A stretch of DNA of 64,000 bases, from the NCBI GenBank assembly GCA_963662155.1, contig OY759270.1:49184664-49248663 (forward strand), in the 5' to 3' direction. Both the position numbers and the translations under genes were made by a program. The notes under the pieces were generated by a model. It was not told the DNA's origin. It saw only the letters and a program-made list of their open reading frames with translations, and searched no databases. This document shows, in pieces, positions 1 through 11,790 of the stretch (the stretch's first letter is position 1; every line of letters starts with the position of its first letter). The stretch is from Lamellibrachia columna. Its lineage: Eukaryota; Annelida; Polychaeta; Sabellida; Siboglinidae.

Positions 1-540
1 TGGGTGTGGAGTCTTCTATATTCAACCACCAAATTAACAAAACCTAGGAACTACATACATAATTTTTGTGCACCAACTTGTTTACTTATACAGTGTTTTA
101 AAGCTAAATCATTAGTTTTCCCCTTTATACACTAACATTTACATATTTATACACATGTTTTATATATTACTAGAACTGGCTTGCTTTTAATTCCAGTTGA
201 CGCTATAAAAAGATCCCAAACTGAAGCTATTTAACTTTTTTCTGCATATTATACGTACACTTGTAGATGTACAGAAATAAAATATAGATACATAATCTAA
301 TGCATTGGTCTAATGCATAGATCCACTTGGCTGCAATTTGCCAGCCAAATATGTTTACTTTAGACAGAGATTTTAAGAAACCATCATTTGTCATCAACTT
401 ATCACACTACCTGAGGACAGTCTAGGCCTTCCCTCCAATTCACAGGTGCCTAAATGACCAGCCCACTCCAGTTGGTACAGACAGTATTAGTGCTATGTGA
501 TGTTTTCCCTCCCACTCACACATACCTTAACCTGATCTCT
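1..540. other. AT-rich sequence, nothing recognised
   Basis: No ORF of note, no RNA gene and no recognisable repeat family is visible here. The stretch is A/T-rich non-coding DNA of the kind that surrounds all the elements in the window. Confidence 0.6.
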
Positions 541-544
541 GTCA

Positions 545-690
545 GGCTAATACTTCCCAAAGAAGTTGAGATGGCCTTGGAATGAACAGGTCTGCCAGGG
601 GGTGAAGTGTAAAGCGCTTTGAGCAGTCCTATGGACCGGATACCGCGCTATATAAGAACATACCTTTACCTTTTACCTTTCTAATGACTG
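545..690 (+). repeat. LINE/SINE-type 3' tail with short tandem end
   Basis: The sequence contains GTAAAGCGCTTTGAG followed about 30 bases later by CGCGCTATATAAG. This paired motif is typical of 3' tails of L2-like LINEs and SINEs that borrow them in many animals. It ends at about 657-685 in a short imperfect tandem of ACCTTT, as expected of a retroposed 3' end. No reverse transcriptase lies upstream, so this is a severely 5'-truncated copy or a SINE. Confidence 0.55.
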
Positions 691-744
691 GAATAGGACT
701 GCAGGCTTTTTGGAAATGCCTGGATTACATGGATTTGAACTATC

Positions 745-935
745 CAGTAATACCAACTGTTAAATGAGCATTTAATTGAGAGATAATTGGGAATTTGCCA
801 ATTAAATTAAATTAATTTAACCCCTTTTGGTGAAGTTAATTAATTTAATTTAATTAATCTAGCGTTTCTGGTAAAGTTAATTAATTAAATTAAATTAATT
901 GACTTAATAAAATAAAAAATTAACAATTGAAATTA
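745..935. repeat. AT-rich near-palindromic TTAATTAA repeats
   Basis: AATTAAATTAAATTAATT-type words occur three times, in both orientations, separated by short GC-containing spacers. The stretch lies immediately before the Polinton-derived block and marks a sharp change to GC-richer coding DNA at about 940. It may be a transposon border or a fragile AT hairpin region. Confidence 0.4.
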
Positions 936-939
936 ACCC

Positions 940-1294
940 ATGCCTGCAATCCATGTACGCAACGGTAGGGTCGCGACCTTGTTCACTAAAAAGAGTCGTC
1001 ACGCCGATACATCCGTCCTCTGTCTCGACCAGAGCCTGTTCCCAAAAAACAAGGACAGTCGCACCATCAGTATGAAATCGCAATACATGGTGCTGTTCAA
1101 GAACCCGCGTAATGGCCAGACAGATGTGTCCAGGTCGCGTGAAATTCGAGCAAGAATCGTTCAAAGACGCGACGTCTGTTCCGTACGGCTATATATTGAT
1201 CGATCTCAAACATGAAACACGGGAAGACCTGCGACTGCGCACGACCCTCTTTCCGGACGACGCCGTTCAGTACATCTACCTGACGAGGACATAA
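940..1294 (+). pseudogene. Polinton/Maverick packaging ATPase, C-terminal fragment
   Basis: Two overlapping frames resemble the C-terminal part of the A32/FtsK-like genome-packaging ATPase of Polintons. The first (940 to about 1105) has NGRVATLFTK and RTISMKSQYMVLFKNPR. The second (1112-1294) has ARQMCPGR, FKDATS, GYILIDLK and LRLRTTLFP. In the family this enzyme pumps DNA into the capsid. The Walker A and B region should lie upstream, but 1-940 is AT-rich non-coding DNA, so the N-terminal part is gone. A frameshift near 1105 separates the two frames. The ATG at 940 is only the first one after the truncation point, not a genuine start. The next Polinton genes follow closely on the same strand. 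Confidence 0.72.
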
Positions 1295-1330
1295 AAGAAC
1301 AGTCGATGCACTCGAGACGGCATTTACGAG

Positions 1331-1465
1331 ATGTCGGAGCGCGTGAAAACACACATGTTGTGTCTGCAGATGCTGGCGAGAAAGAAGAACGCGAAATTGA
1401 AGAAAGCCATCATCGCCAACGCCGACATCGATTTGATCCTGTTTCTCCGTAGGTTGCTACAGTAG
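1331..1465 (+). CDS. small basic Polinton-associated protein (45 codons)
   Basis: An intact short frame starts at ATG 1331 and stops at TAG 1463-1465, directly abutting the next ATG at 1466. It is rich in Lys/Arg and Leu, with ARKKNAKLKKAII in the middle. Short basic proteins beginning in this way occur in Polintons between the ATPase and structural genes, but I recognise it by position and composition rather than by a defined domain. Function is unknown. It may be truncated, since relatives seem to continue past the position of the stop. Confidence 0.45.
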   Translation: MSERVKTHMLCLQMLARKKNAKLKKAIIANADIDLILFLRRLLQ

Positions 1466-2010
1466 ATGGAGCACACCAGGAAAATGGTGGACCCGTGGCT
1501 GCTGGAGGCCCTCGGACCGAAACCGCTTACAGATTCGGTCGGAAACATCATTCGAAGTCTCGACGACGAAATGAAAGCGATCATCACTCGACTGGATTTA
1601 CAAGACCGGGAGAAGGTAACGCTGTACAAACAGCCCTTGAGTCGCTACAACGACATGAACGATATACGCGCGCAACAACCGACACGAGTGAACGACGGGA
1701 CGACGAAAAAGGACGTGCCGCGAGAGAAGCAGAAGAAACGGAAGCGGCGGGGTCGGCAGCTGTAGATCGTGTACAAGCCGATATATCAGACTGCGTCCCA
1801 AAAACCCTGAAAAATAAAGCTAAGCAATTGGTGGAAAGACTAAAAGCTGACACCAAGGTGGAATGGGTCGATCGAGGCGAATTCGTGTGCGACGGCATGG
1901 CTGTGACTGGAAGCAACATGGTAGACCTTGTGAAGAATGTTCTGAGATAAAGAAAGAAGCTTGTGCCGACGGGGTTGCAACCATTCGGGCGACACCTCAA
2001 GCGACTCTCT
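1466..2010 (+). pseudogene. Polinton structural-type protein (PW-like), frameshifted
   Basis: The first frame (1466-1765) has VDPWLLEALGP, a helical segment IIRSLDDEMKAII and a strongly basic tail (KQKKRKRRGRQ). A second frame, open from about 1770 to 1950, has VPKTLKNKAKQLVERLK and DRGEFVCDG. In Polinton proteins of this type the two belong to one reading frame, so a frameshift near 1740-1770 is inferred. A third frame around 1950-2010 (TGLQPFGRHLK) may be the very end, giving a second break. The role in the family is not firmly established; an internal virion or DNA-binding protein is likely from its basic charge. Confidence 0.5.
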
Positions 2011-2051
2011 GGTGCGAAGGAGGTATAGCGTATCGACACCAATACCACGCG

Positions 2052-2550
2052 ATGGGACACCGCAAAAATGAACTATTAAAACGCACCTACTTCACTACTA
2101 AACGCATCGGGAGTTACAGCGGTCTCGACGCGTTGAGGCGTGTCGCGCGAGTGCCCGCGAAAGTTTTCAAGCAATGGTTGACGGAACAAGACGCGGACGC
2201 GCTTCATACACCGGTCAACATCAGCAGTGTTAGGCTGACTTCGTCGACGTGTCTAATCTGATATAAATACAACGATGGGACGACGTTCCTGTTAACCGTG
2301 ATCGACGTATCATGGAAGCAGGCGTTGTGTAATCTGCTGAAGAATAAATCGGTTTCGTCGCTCGTTATGGCGTTTAAAGACCTTTTGCCGGGTAACGTGC
2401 CTATGACGTTGCAAACCGATAAAGGACTGGAATTCTTCAACCGATCTTTGCAAGCGTTGTTGAAGGAGCACGGCTTCCGTCATTTCTCGTCGTTCAACAG
2501 TTGGATCGACGCCAGCGCGCTCGTCAAGTATAAAGAGTAACCGCACGCGT
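2052..2550 (+). pseudogene. Polinton retroviral-type integrase, broken
   Basis: The N-terminal part (about 2060-2225) has YFTTKRIGSYSGLDALRRV and VFKQWLTEQDADALH, as in Polinton c-type integrases that insert the element into chromosomes. The catalytic core follows: DFVDVSN near 2237 holds the first catalytic Asp, and LQTDKGLEF near 2418 holds the second. A stop codon after the first motif (TAA near 2260) and a deletion between the N-terminal and core parts interrupt the frame. The third catalytic residue, a Glu normally followed by RFNRTLK, is missing: the frame runs instead into WIDASALVKYKE and stops at about 2540. The protein cannot be active. Confidence 0.75.
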
Positions 2551-2900
2551 TACCAGCTCATCGGCGTCAACGTGAAGATCCGTCTAGTGCGAAGCAAGGA
2601 CGCTTCCGCGTTGGTGGCAGGTGGCAACGATCGCGGTTACAAAATAAACATCGTCGACACCGCCGTGTTCGCGAGAAAGGCCACATTGAATACGACCGTA
2701 CAGGTGGCCAATGCGGGGAACTCGAAAAGAGGAAGGTCAAATATCCGCTGCGTCGCGTCATCTTCAAGGTGTACTCGATACCGCAAGGCGTCATGTCATG
2801 TCTCATACGGACGACAACCTGTACCTCGGCACCCGGTCGAAATGATTGCCAGGTACTCATTTATGCAGCATCATGAACGGGGACAACGTGGAGCAAAGTA
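2551..2900 (+). pseudogene. Polinton major capsid protein fragment
   Basis: The frame from about 2560 has VKIRLVRSKDAS, YKINIVDTAVFARK and LNTTVQVANA. A second frame from about 2735 has KYPLRRVIFKVYSIPQG. These are hallmarks of the double-jelly-roll major capsid protein of Polintons and adintoviruses, often annotated in genomes as F54H12.2-like. Only an internal segment of the roughly 400-500 residue protein is present, with a frameshift around 2730. The N-terminal jelly roll and the C-terminus are absent. It completes a run of four Polinton gene remnants on one strand. Confidence 0.65.
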
Positions 2901-3159
2901 AATTGCCCAAATAGAATGCGAACAACCGCTTTCTATAAAGTTAAGTAAGGACGTCATTGTCTCTCCCTCAATAAATATGACTTTGAAATTATAACCAGTG
3001 GCAATTATATCATGAATGCTGTCATTTGGCATTAATGAGACTTATGATATGTGTCATATATCATTTTAACCAAATAAAATACAAGAATGGATAAGGGTTG
3101 TTAGAGAGTATTTATATGAGTTCATCATAGCTGGACACATGGGTAAGGACTAGATAACC
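2901..3159. other. non-coding spacer
   Basis: Nothing recognised. The stretch joins the Polinton remnant to repeat block C. Confidence 0.5.
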
Positions 3160-4014
3160 TTGTGCATAATATGTCAACTGAATATTTAGCTGGCATTAAC
3201 CACCATTTCCCTTTAGACATGTTAGGGTAACAAAACCGTGTACCTACCGTCTCGAGTCGGCAACCAATAACTTCGCCTAGCACCAAGCCCCCAATTACAA
3301 AACGAACAAACACAATATGCACGGCTAACGAGATTGTGTCAATGCGCGCAGTTTTTCAGTTCGTGATCCATAGTAGGAACCGCGAGAAGGTAACATGCGC
3401 TTCTTCCACCACGAGTATTTGTGTGCTTGTGAAAAGTGTGCAAGAAGCAGAATCATATCCATCATTAGTAACACAATATGACACACTGAACATTTTCATT
3501 CAATGCAGCTTCAGCAACAACATTTAAAAAACTCACCCTCCCTCTTCAGCCTTTGTAGCCAATCTAAGCCAGTGACATCTTTGCTGGTCTTGACTATTGC
3601 TTGTGCGCATGTGTGGGGAGTTGTTATGTCTCCTCTTTCTCTTCCACAGTAAAGGTTTGGCAGCTTCAGCGCCCTTAGCCTGTCACCATACTCGAGGTTC
3701 TTCAGTTATGGGACTATTAATGAGTTGTCCGGCGTAACAGTATATCTCTCCCCTGGAAAGCTCCTCATAGGGGGAAGATGCCCACAGTCAGTCGTCACTG
3801 GAAGGTTCATCTGATCAACGAGTTCTGTTGTAGAAAGATCCATCTACATTATAACGTAAACGTCTACACATGGTTACAGTTGCCCCAAAAACGTTATGTT
3901 ATCCTGCTCTGACGTTTCTGTATAATGTGGTTGATGGAGAAAGTTTTTATGAATCACTAACAATAAAATAACTTAAATGCTTCAATGCAGCAGTTTAGAC
4001 ATAACAATAATAAT

Positions 4015-4745
4015 AATCATATATTTTATTTGGTATAGCGCCAGATCCAAAATTGTTCGTGGCACTCACAACATATTAAAATACATAAAATAGTGTAGAA
4101 TTGAAAAACCAACAAATACATGTATTTAAAATAGTGCTAGTAATAAGAATTACTTAAAATAAATACAGCAATAAAATAGTGTAGAATTGTTAATAAGGAA
4201 ATAACTAAATAAGTAATATAATATTATAGTAGCTTCTAGTAATGCGAATTATTAAAATATTAATATCGCACAATAAATATATAGCAATAATACTAATAAA
4301 TGTATATGTATGATTAATAATAATAATAAAAAATTTAATAACTTTGTAAAATATTTGTTATAATAGTTTTAAAATGTATTTTTTTTAAATAATGCAATTT
4401 AACTATTATGAATAATATTACTGGATAGTCATAATTAAATTGCTATGAGTAAAGGACAATGTTCACCTGAATATACGCTAATTTGCGATACGAAAGATGT
4501 GTCTTTAGTAGACATATGAAGCTGGCGAGAGTGTCACAGGTGTTAATAAAGTTAGGTAAACTGTTCCACAGACACGCCGCAGCCACTACGAACGAGCCGT
4601 CCCCAGCCTTGGTACGAGTGCGCTTCACTTCCAAACTGTTACGGCTGGCTGAGCACAGTGCTCTTGCCGGTTGATATGGGCGCACGAGTTCACACAGATA
4701 CACTGGCGCTTCGTCGTGATGGTATTGGAATACTGAATAGTGATT
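4015..4745 (-). pseudogene. L2-like LINE 3' end in block C
   Basis: On the minus strand 4443-4703 encodes the extreme C-terminus of a LINE ORF2 (KRTRTKAGD, AAACLWNSLPNFI, FICLLKTHLS). This segment follows the reverse transcriptase in L2/CR1-type elements. Downstream in the element's orientation (4020-4080) is the 3' UTR motif containing TATAGCGCCAGATCC and GTTCGTGGC. There is no RT domain, so the copy is 5'-truncated. Its paralogue is at 20425-21135. Confidence 0.65.
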
Positions 4746-4799
4746 GCAGTGTAATTATTGCATTTAAGTATAATTATTTTAAATTACATATATTTAGTG

Positions 4800-5560
4800 C
4801 TTTAAATACATCTAGGTAAGAAACTCATTTAAATAATTGACTTGGTTTGTAAGAAAACTGTCGTTATAAGGTCTGGGAACTGGTTACTCAAGGCAGTTCT
4901 GATTAATCATCAACCGAAAGTATGCTAAATGCTTAAATGCAGCAATTTATGCTGTTATTTGAATATTAAACATCGCTTGCTGTGTGATTATTGCAATTTA
5001 AGAGTAATTACGTTTAAATGCATACTTAATATTGTCAATATATCAAAAGAATAATAATCTCATTAAAAGACTTGGGAGTGCTCTGCATCACCATCGGGGG
5101 CCTGGTGAATCGCAGTGCGGTCATATTTGTGTGTATCAACAAGCCCCTTGATGTCTACTCACTGTCCGGTACAGAATATCGTACACTTACAGGTGCACAG
5201 TTCATTGCATAAATTATCAATTATTAAGGTGTTCCACAGGGATGCCGCAGCCAATGCGAACGAGCCGTCCCCAGCCTTGATAATTTAAATTTAAATTTAA
5301 ATAATTGACTTGGTTTGTAAGAAAATTGTCGTTATAATGTCTGGTAACTGGTTACTACATGCAGTTCTGATTAATCATCAACATAAAGTATGCTAAATGC
5401 TTAAATGCAGCAATTTATACTGTTATTTGAATATGAAACATTGCTTGCTGTGTAATTATTGCAATTTAAGAGTAATTACGTTTAAATGCTAACGTAATGT
5501 TGTCAATATATCAAACAAACAGTAATCTCATTAAAATAGAAAAAAAACAGACTTGGGAGT
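4800..5560. repeat. internal tandem duplication within block C
   Basis: The segment 4825-5130 (AATAATTGACTTGGTTTGTAAG ... GACTTGGGAGTGC) recurs at about 5300-5600, in direct orientation and about 470 bp downstream. The junction near 5215-5280 joins a piece of the Ulp1-like region to a piece of the LINE (GTTCCACAGGGATGCCGCAG). Block D has only one copy, so this duplication is private to block C. Confidence 0.6.
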
Positions 5561-5880
5561 GCACTGCATCACCATGGGGGGGGGGGGGCTGGTGAATCGT
5601 AGTGCGGTCATGTATGTGTGCATTATCAATCTCCTTGAAGTCTTTACTTACTATCCGGTACATATTATCGTACTCACCAGGTGCACAGTTCACTGCACAA
5701 ATTATCACCCAGTGGTTGCCGCTGCTGTTCACGATTTGAACAAACTAATCGGTCTTTATTGGCATCTGTCGGCATTCCCCAATGCCGCAGTACATCAATC
5801 CACCAAAGAAGCTGTAGCTCCATACTGATACTGATGATGTGATGTGTGTAGACCCCTTCCTTCAAGGGGAAGTGAAGCAA
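5511..5880 (-). pseudogene. Ulp1-like (C48-type) protease fragment
   Basis: The minus strand encodes a segment with SGNHWVIICAVNCAPGEYDNMY. NHW followed by an acidic YD-type motif about 15-20 residues later is the His/Asp part of the catalytic site of Ulp1-like cysteine proteases. Such domains are common in DNA transposons and transposon-derived proteins. A partial second copy lies at about 5060-5215 and a fuller one in block D. No Cys-containing third motif is visible, so the domain is truncated. Confidence 0.4.
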
Positions 5881-7260
5881 ATTTGTGTTATGCCGTATGT
5901 TTAAATATATATTATCTAACTATGCATTAATTGTGACAGATACCTGCTAATTTATGAGATAAGTGAAAAAACAATTTTGTTCGAAATATAAATCGACAAG
6001 ATACAGCGCTGTGTATCGCCATCTTGTTATCTATACTGGCACGAAGCGAGTGGTTTGAGTCGCGTATATCTAATCAATGCAAATTTTAGATTTTTTTGCG
6101 ATTTTTTTGGTAAATAGACGTTCTGGAGCGAAAAAAACATGGCGCTCTATTCTACATGGAGGTCGTTACACACGTCAACAAAATAGTTTTTTTTGCGCGC
6201 TCGAAATAAAAAAGTGAAAGAAATGACAACAAATACACCAAAAATCGTGGAAAACGCCACACTTCTCGAACACACGAGACGCTAGCCAACGAGAATATGC
6301 GACGACGGGATACCGGAACTATTTTTCAAATGTTTACACAACAGAGGAGTCCCTTGTGTATGTGACAGTTCTGCCTTCCTTCCGTAATAGTTGTATATAT
6401 TTGGAGAAATGGAAAGCACATATGAAGAGTCCAATTCGACAGGCCACTCGGAACCAACGGCTGACAGTCGAAAAGGACCTATTCCTTACGGGTTTCACCC
6501 AGTGTGCGAGCCCCGCTCCAGGTCGGCTTCGGCGTTTGCCTTTGTTATCGCTGGACTCGGGTAACATTGAAAACACCGCTTTGACTACAGATGATTCCCG
6601 AGAGGTAATGTGGTGTGGTGTTCATGTGGAAACTGTGTCCCGAGGTCTACGCACGTCGAGTCATTATGCTGCGCCGAGGTACCTGCTATACAGCACCGTG
6701 TGCCCGACCCTGTTGGTACTTGCGTCACCGAACACAATGACTTTGTAGCGGTATGCACAAACAGGGCGGTGCTGGACGTTGGTCTATTGTCGTTGCATGG
6801 TTTGCGTGCCGACTCATTGATTCGCCCTATAGCTAGCAGGTTAGTATTTCGATTGTTATCGAATAATCATTGATTACAAACACAATAATTATTCACTTCT
6901 GCATAATTCTCTTTAAGCCAGCCTCAGCCATAGCCAGGACCCAACTACAAATTACAAACATGTTTTTCTCCTTATTTTGTACCTAATCTAATGCAATGTG
7001 TCGTGACTGTATTTTAATATTGTGTTGAATAACATTGGTGACAACAATAGCATAAGGATTTTATTTAATTCTTTAGGTCAATTATATTGTTAAATGTTAT
7101 TGTAACCGTCGCTATAATAATGACTGTAATCATGATTACATTAATAATAATACTTGTAAATATTCCACCTTTGTAGCACACCACAACACATGGTTGTAAG
7201 GTGCATTGTAATCATTTAAATAACAATAATTAGCTATGTGATATTCACAGTTTTGCAACT
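5881..7260. other. no assignable gene
   Basis: The longest frame (6356-6748, plus) shows no motif I recognise and has no splice or start context that supports it. AT content is high. Around 6005-6040 a short imperfect inverted repeat surrounds CAGCGCTGTGTATCGCC. Nothing else stands out. Confidence 0.5.
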
Positions 7261-7316
7261 ATTATGATAATTATAGAATTAGTGCTATCAACTAATCCTA
7301 ACAAGTTATATTTCAG

Positions 7317-7476
7317 AACATATCGACTATCTGCATATCGGCATTTTACGCTGTGGGCAAGAGGGAGGCTTGGGAAAGGCAACAGACGAGTAATCCCATC
7401 CTGTGCTGTGGGAAGGATCCGTGATGTGTATCCTGAACCGAATTGGATTTATGAAAAGCTTAGCTATGGAGATTGA
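7317..7476 (+). CDS. terminal exon with P2X7-type C-terminal domain
   Basis: A TTATATTTCAG acceptor at 7306-7316 precedes a frame ending in TGA at 7476. It encodes [19 protein letters not shown], then [16 protein letters not shown]. This matches the core of the P2RX7_C 'ballast' domain, where YRxFxxW, LGxGxRxxIPSC and VxxIRxxYP are conserved. The domain is zinc-binding and in invertebrates is often found outside true P2X channels. The usual Trp after CxV is Gly here. Upstream exons, which would show whether this was a channel or a stand-alone domain protein, are not visible in the window. It may be a living last exon or a fragment. Confidence 0.55.
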
Positions 7477-7479
7477 CCT

Positions 7480-7960
7480 AACACAGGTGAGTGTACTGAT
7501 ATAGACAAATCATGAGGCACACACAGTATGCAGCAGGTCGGAAAACAACCTGGAAAGTTACAAAAATCCGCACTAAAATATTAATAACTGAATGATATGA
7601 ATGCCTTCTTATCCCACTTCAGTCAACAAAAATGTTACCAACAGCATCTTGCATGTCACTACACACAATTTCATTTATATTGAGACCAACATAAAATATA
7701 TCAAAAGTTTATTCACATAGAAAAACAATTACCAAAGAAATAAGGCTAACTAGAATGACTGAAACCAAGACTAAACATTGACTAAAAACAGTGACTTCTA
7801 CCACCGAGAAATACAACATGGAACATGGATATCACAGTTACACACATCATTATTATGCCACAACATATCAAATATACTGGCAGTTTAGCTTAGAAAATAA
7901 TTAATCTTTATACAGCCAAGGCATTTTAATAATAATGCAACTGTTTCACCATCATCATCT
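7480..7960. other. no gene seen
   Basis: AT-rich sequence without ORFs or recognised repeats. It may include the 3' UTR and flank of the exon at 7317-7476. Confidence 0.5.
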
Positions 7961-7966
7961 GTACCA

Positions 7967-8940
7967 ATGGCAATACACTACTTTTTTGACTGGACAGTAA
8001 ATGTACACCAATCATGTGTACCAATACTACTTGTTCTGACTGACAGTAAATGTACACCAATCATGCATACCAATACACTACTTGTTCCTACCGACAGTAA
8101 ATGTACACCGATCATCTCATTCTGGAATCAATATCAATTCACTACTTGTTCTGACAGTAAATGTACACCAATCATGTGTACCTATATACTACTTGTTCTG
8201 ACTGACAATAAATGTACACCAATCATGCATACCAATACACTACTTGTTCCTACCGACAGTAAATGTACACCAATCATCTCATTCTGGAATCTGTACCAAT
8301 TCACTACTTGTTCTGACAGTAGATGTACACCAATCATGTGTACCAATATACTACTTGTTCTGACTGACAGTAAATGTACACCAATCATGCATACCAATAC
8401 ACTACTTGTTCCTACCGACAGTAAATGAACACCGATCATCTCATTCTTGAATCAATATCAATTCACTACTTGTTCTGACAGTAAATGTACACCAATCATG
8501 TGTACCTATATACTACTTGTTCTGACTGACAATAAATGTACACCAATCATGCATACCAATACACTACTTGTTCCTACCGACAGTAAATGTACACCAATCA
8601 TCTCATTCTGGAATCTGTACCAATTCACTACTTGTTCTGACAGTAGATGTACACCAATCATGTGTACCAATATACTACTTGTTCTGACTGAATCTATACC
8701 ATAACACTACTTGTTCCTACTGATAGCCAATGTAAACCAAGCGTCTCATTATCTACCAATACACTACTTGTACTGACAGTAAATGTACACCAATCATAAG
8801 TATCAATACACTACTTGTTCTGACTGATAGTTCTTGCACACCAGTCATCTGTTCCAATACACTACTGACAGTATATATATACACCAATACACTACTTATT
8901 CTGACTCATAGTACATGTACACCTAACATATTCAATTCAC
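7967..8940. repeat. minisatellite, about 50-bp units in a ~324-bp higher-order repeat
   Basis: Units carry CACTACTTGTTCTGACAG and AAATGTACACCAATCAT, with a variable spacer (GTGTACC, GCATACC, CTCATTCTGGAATC). The variants recur in a fixed order: the segment starting near 8118 (CATTCTGGAATCAATATC) restarts at about 8442, a spacing of 324 bp, with few differences. Units after 8700 are more diverged. The frames reading through it are by-products of the repeat and not genes. Confidence 0.85.
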
Positions 8941-8944
8941 CTTT

Positions 8945-9480
8945 CATTCATCCAATGGTGGAAATCAGCACACTTGCCTCTGACAGACACCCCAATATCC
9001 GAAAGACCTTGGCTGATAGATCGGACATGAGTACAAACTGTGTCACAGTTTATGGCTGTTTGGTGTGTGGCAGGTGCAGAAAAGTGACATAAGTTTTTCT
9101 CACAAATGACAAACTTCTTCTCTTTCTCATAGGTGTCAGAGCTGCTTGAGTCATCCTCGGTTATGTCGCTATTATCACATAGTGTGCATCATCTGAATCT
9201 GATGGAAGCTTCACATAGGAGTATTCATGATCAACGTTCATTGGTGCAATAATGTCATCCGTGACTACAGCAACATTCGCGAAGTGTCGCACTTGAAATA
9301 TCGTTACCGGATCGATTTGCATTTAAGCATCAGTTTTCGATGGTGTCACAGCAGTAGTAGCAGTGATGGCACTAAAGGTGACATCCGTAATGTCAAGATT
9401 GACGGCATCATCCGTAGCGCTGGATGCTTAAAAACTAGTACCTGTACTTGTACGAACCAATGGTGAATCCTTCATCTGAA
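8945..9480 (-). pseudogene. possible decayed coding exon, unassigned
   Basis: Read on the minus strand, this stretch is less AT-rich than its surroundings. It carries protein-like pieces in more than one frame: EYSYVKLPSDSDDAHYV near 9200 and SSSSDTYEKEKKFVICEKNL near 9130. An acidic, serine-rich stretch followed by KKFxxxExxL occurs in some invertebrate multi-gene families of unknown function, but the match is too short to assign. Stop codons interrupt each frame. It could be a relic of a DNA transposon protein or of a host gene. Confidence 0.25.
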
Positions 9481-10210
<730 letters not shown>

Positions 10211-10228
10211 ATACCTGCCCACACGTAT

Positions 10229-10235
10229 ATATGTA

Positions 10236-10323
<88 letters not shown>
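10229..10323. repeat. (TA)n microsatellite
   Basis: Begins with TATATATG variants and becomes perfect TA to 10323. It is separated from the CA tract by about 20 bp, so the pair forms one compound microsatellite. Confidence 0.97.
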
Positions 10324-10327
<4 letters not shown>

Positions 10328-11321
10328 GGTATTATACTGAAAGCTTCTGCTAGATAGTATGGTGAATGGACAAAAGCCCCACAGACATAAGTCTGTTTCA
10401 ATTCAATTATACTGTTGATGACTGATGACAGAGACAAGATATTGTCATGAATGTACTTCAGGCATGTGGTCAATTCCATTCCGGAATTGGAATTGACCCT
10501 CAATTCCAGTTCCGGCATTGGAATTGATTTTGTTGGAATTATTTACTTGATACTGTTAACCTTTACCCTTATAATATGATCTTAAAAGTATATATTATAT
10601 ACCTAGATCATTTTTGTCTGCTATTAGCATGTCACCCTGAATCTGGTAACAGCCAGGAAGCTGTCAACATTACAGCATAGACACTGTCTACTGTGTTGTT
10701 GAAACATTGTGAACAAGAACAATATAATCAAGCATTTGCATCAAAAAGAAATACTAAGTTACTGTAACAGACAGTAAAACCAAAATCTGACCATTCAGGT
10801 CTCATTTTCTTTATCAGTGGACATGGTTTATTTACAGAGATTGCCAATTAAGGGCACCTGCCTGCTCATTCCCTTTGTGTGAGAGAGGAAGCCTGCCCCA
10901 CTTGAATGCAGCCCTTTGTTTATCCAAGCCTAATGTTCAGCCCACCATTTTCCCAAACTAAACATGTCACTGGTCACCTGTACAATGCTGTTACATGTGG
11001 CTGTAAGGTTTGCCTTTTGTAGTAATTAAAAATGTCCCCATGGAGAATACATATTGGTGATTAGGATGTTGAAGACTCAAACTTTACAGTAAATTTAATC
11101 AAATATCAATGATACCACAACTGATATAAATGGGTTGCGGTCACTTGCCCCCCAGACATTTGCCCCTAGGACACTTGCCCCCCCCCCCCGGACATCTGCC
11201 TCCTAGGATATTTGCCGTCCCCCGGACACATCTGCCCCTTTTTTATGATAGCTGACAAGTCAAAATCAGTTTGCAGTTTTATCATTATTACAATAACATA
11301 ACATTCAATGACAAGTCGAAG

Positions 11322-11790
11322 TCAATTTAGCCTAATGCAATGGCTTATCCCCTGGAGTGTGTGTGAGATGATCTTGTCACCAGTTGTCTTCCAGGTATCA
11401 TTGATAGTCAGATCAGTAGTGGAAGATGGGTTCTTTGGGTTGATGCTTCCACGAACAGTGGTGGACAGTAACGAGTCAGAGATCAGCTGGTTTGGACTGC
11501 CCCTGGTATTAGCTGCCTTAGTTTTCAGGTCCTCACGGACCTTGGCAGCTTCTATCCGTGCCCCGTCACTATCATGGTTGCAGGCAGTCTTGTTGATCAC
11601 ATTCTGGATCTGGATATCAGATCAGTGACCACAACACCTTTTCATGATCAGGATCGATGCTGGCTTCACTCCCATCGAAGAGTAATCTTGTTGGTCCCCC
11701 TTCTTGGTGTAGGCATGATACTCAAAACATAGCTTCTGACCTCCTCAGATGCTAGTAGTAATTTACATGGTGAAGTTATAAGTGAATTCT
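11322..11790 (-). pseudogene. FLYWCH zinc-finger / transposase N-terminal remnant
   Basis: On the minus strand 11322-11600 is open and reads NKTACNHDSDGARIEAAKV, then KTKAANTRGSPNQLISD. This matches the segment after a FLYWCH finger in transposase-derived proteins, in which an Hx1-2H zinc ligand pair is followed by a helical region with TxxxPxQLI. Upstream, in broken frames (11640-11790), GGQKLCFE and HAYTKKG are the start of the finger. Stops and frameshifts separate the parts. The DDE catalytic domain is absent. Confidence 0.5.

Larger units (their letters stand above)
3160..5880. repeat. dispersed repeat block C (paralogue of block D at 20017-21840)
   Basis: The block reads along the same strand as 20017-21840 over several long segments. 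These are 3160-3300 (with ACATGTTAGGGTAACAAAACCG), 3775-4015, the LINE-derived part 4015-4745, and 4745-5880. The segment 3310-3775 is absent from block D. Both copies carry the same nested LINE end and the same Ulp1-like fragment, so the duplication followed those insertions. Confidence 0.7.

Noticed and set aside
6356..6748. 130-codon plus-strand ORF as a gene
   Set aside because: No motif, no splice or promoter context, and composition like the flanks.
8182..8704. ORFs with repeated CTPI/TDSK peptides
   Set aside because: They are translations of the minisatellite; indels between units break any consistent frame.
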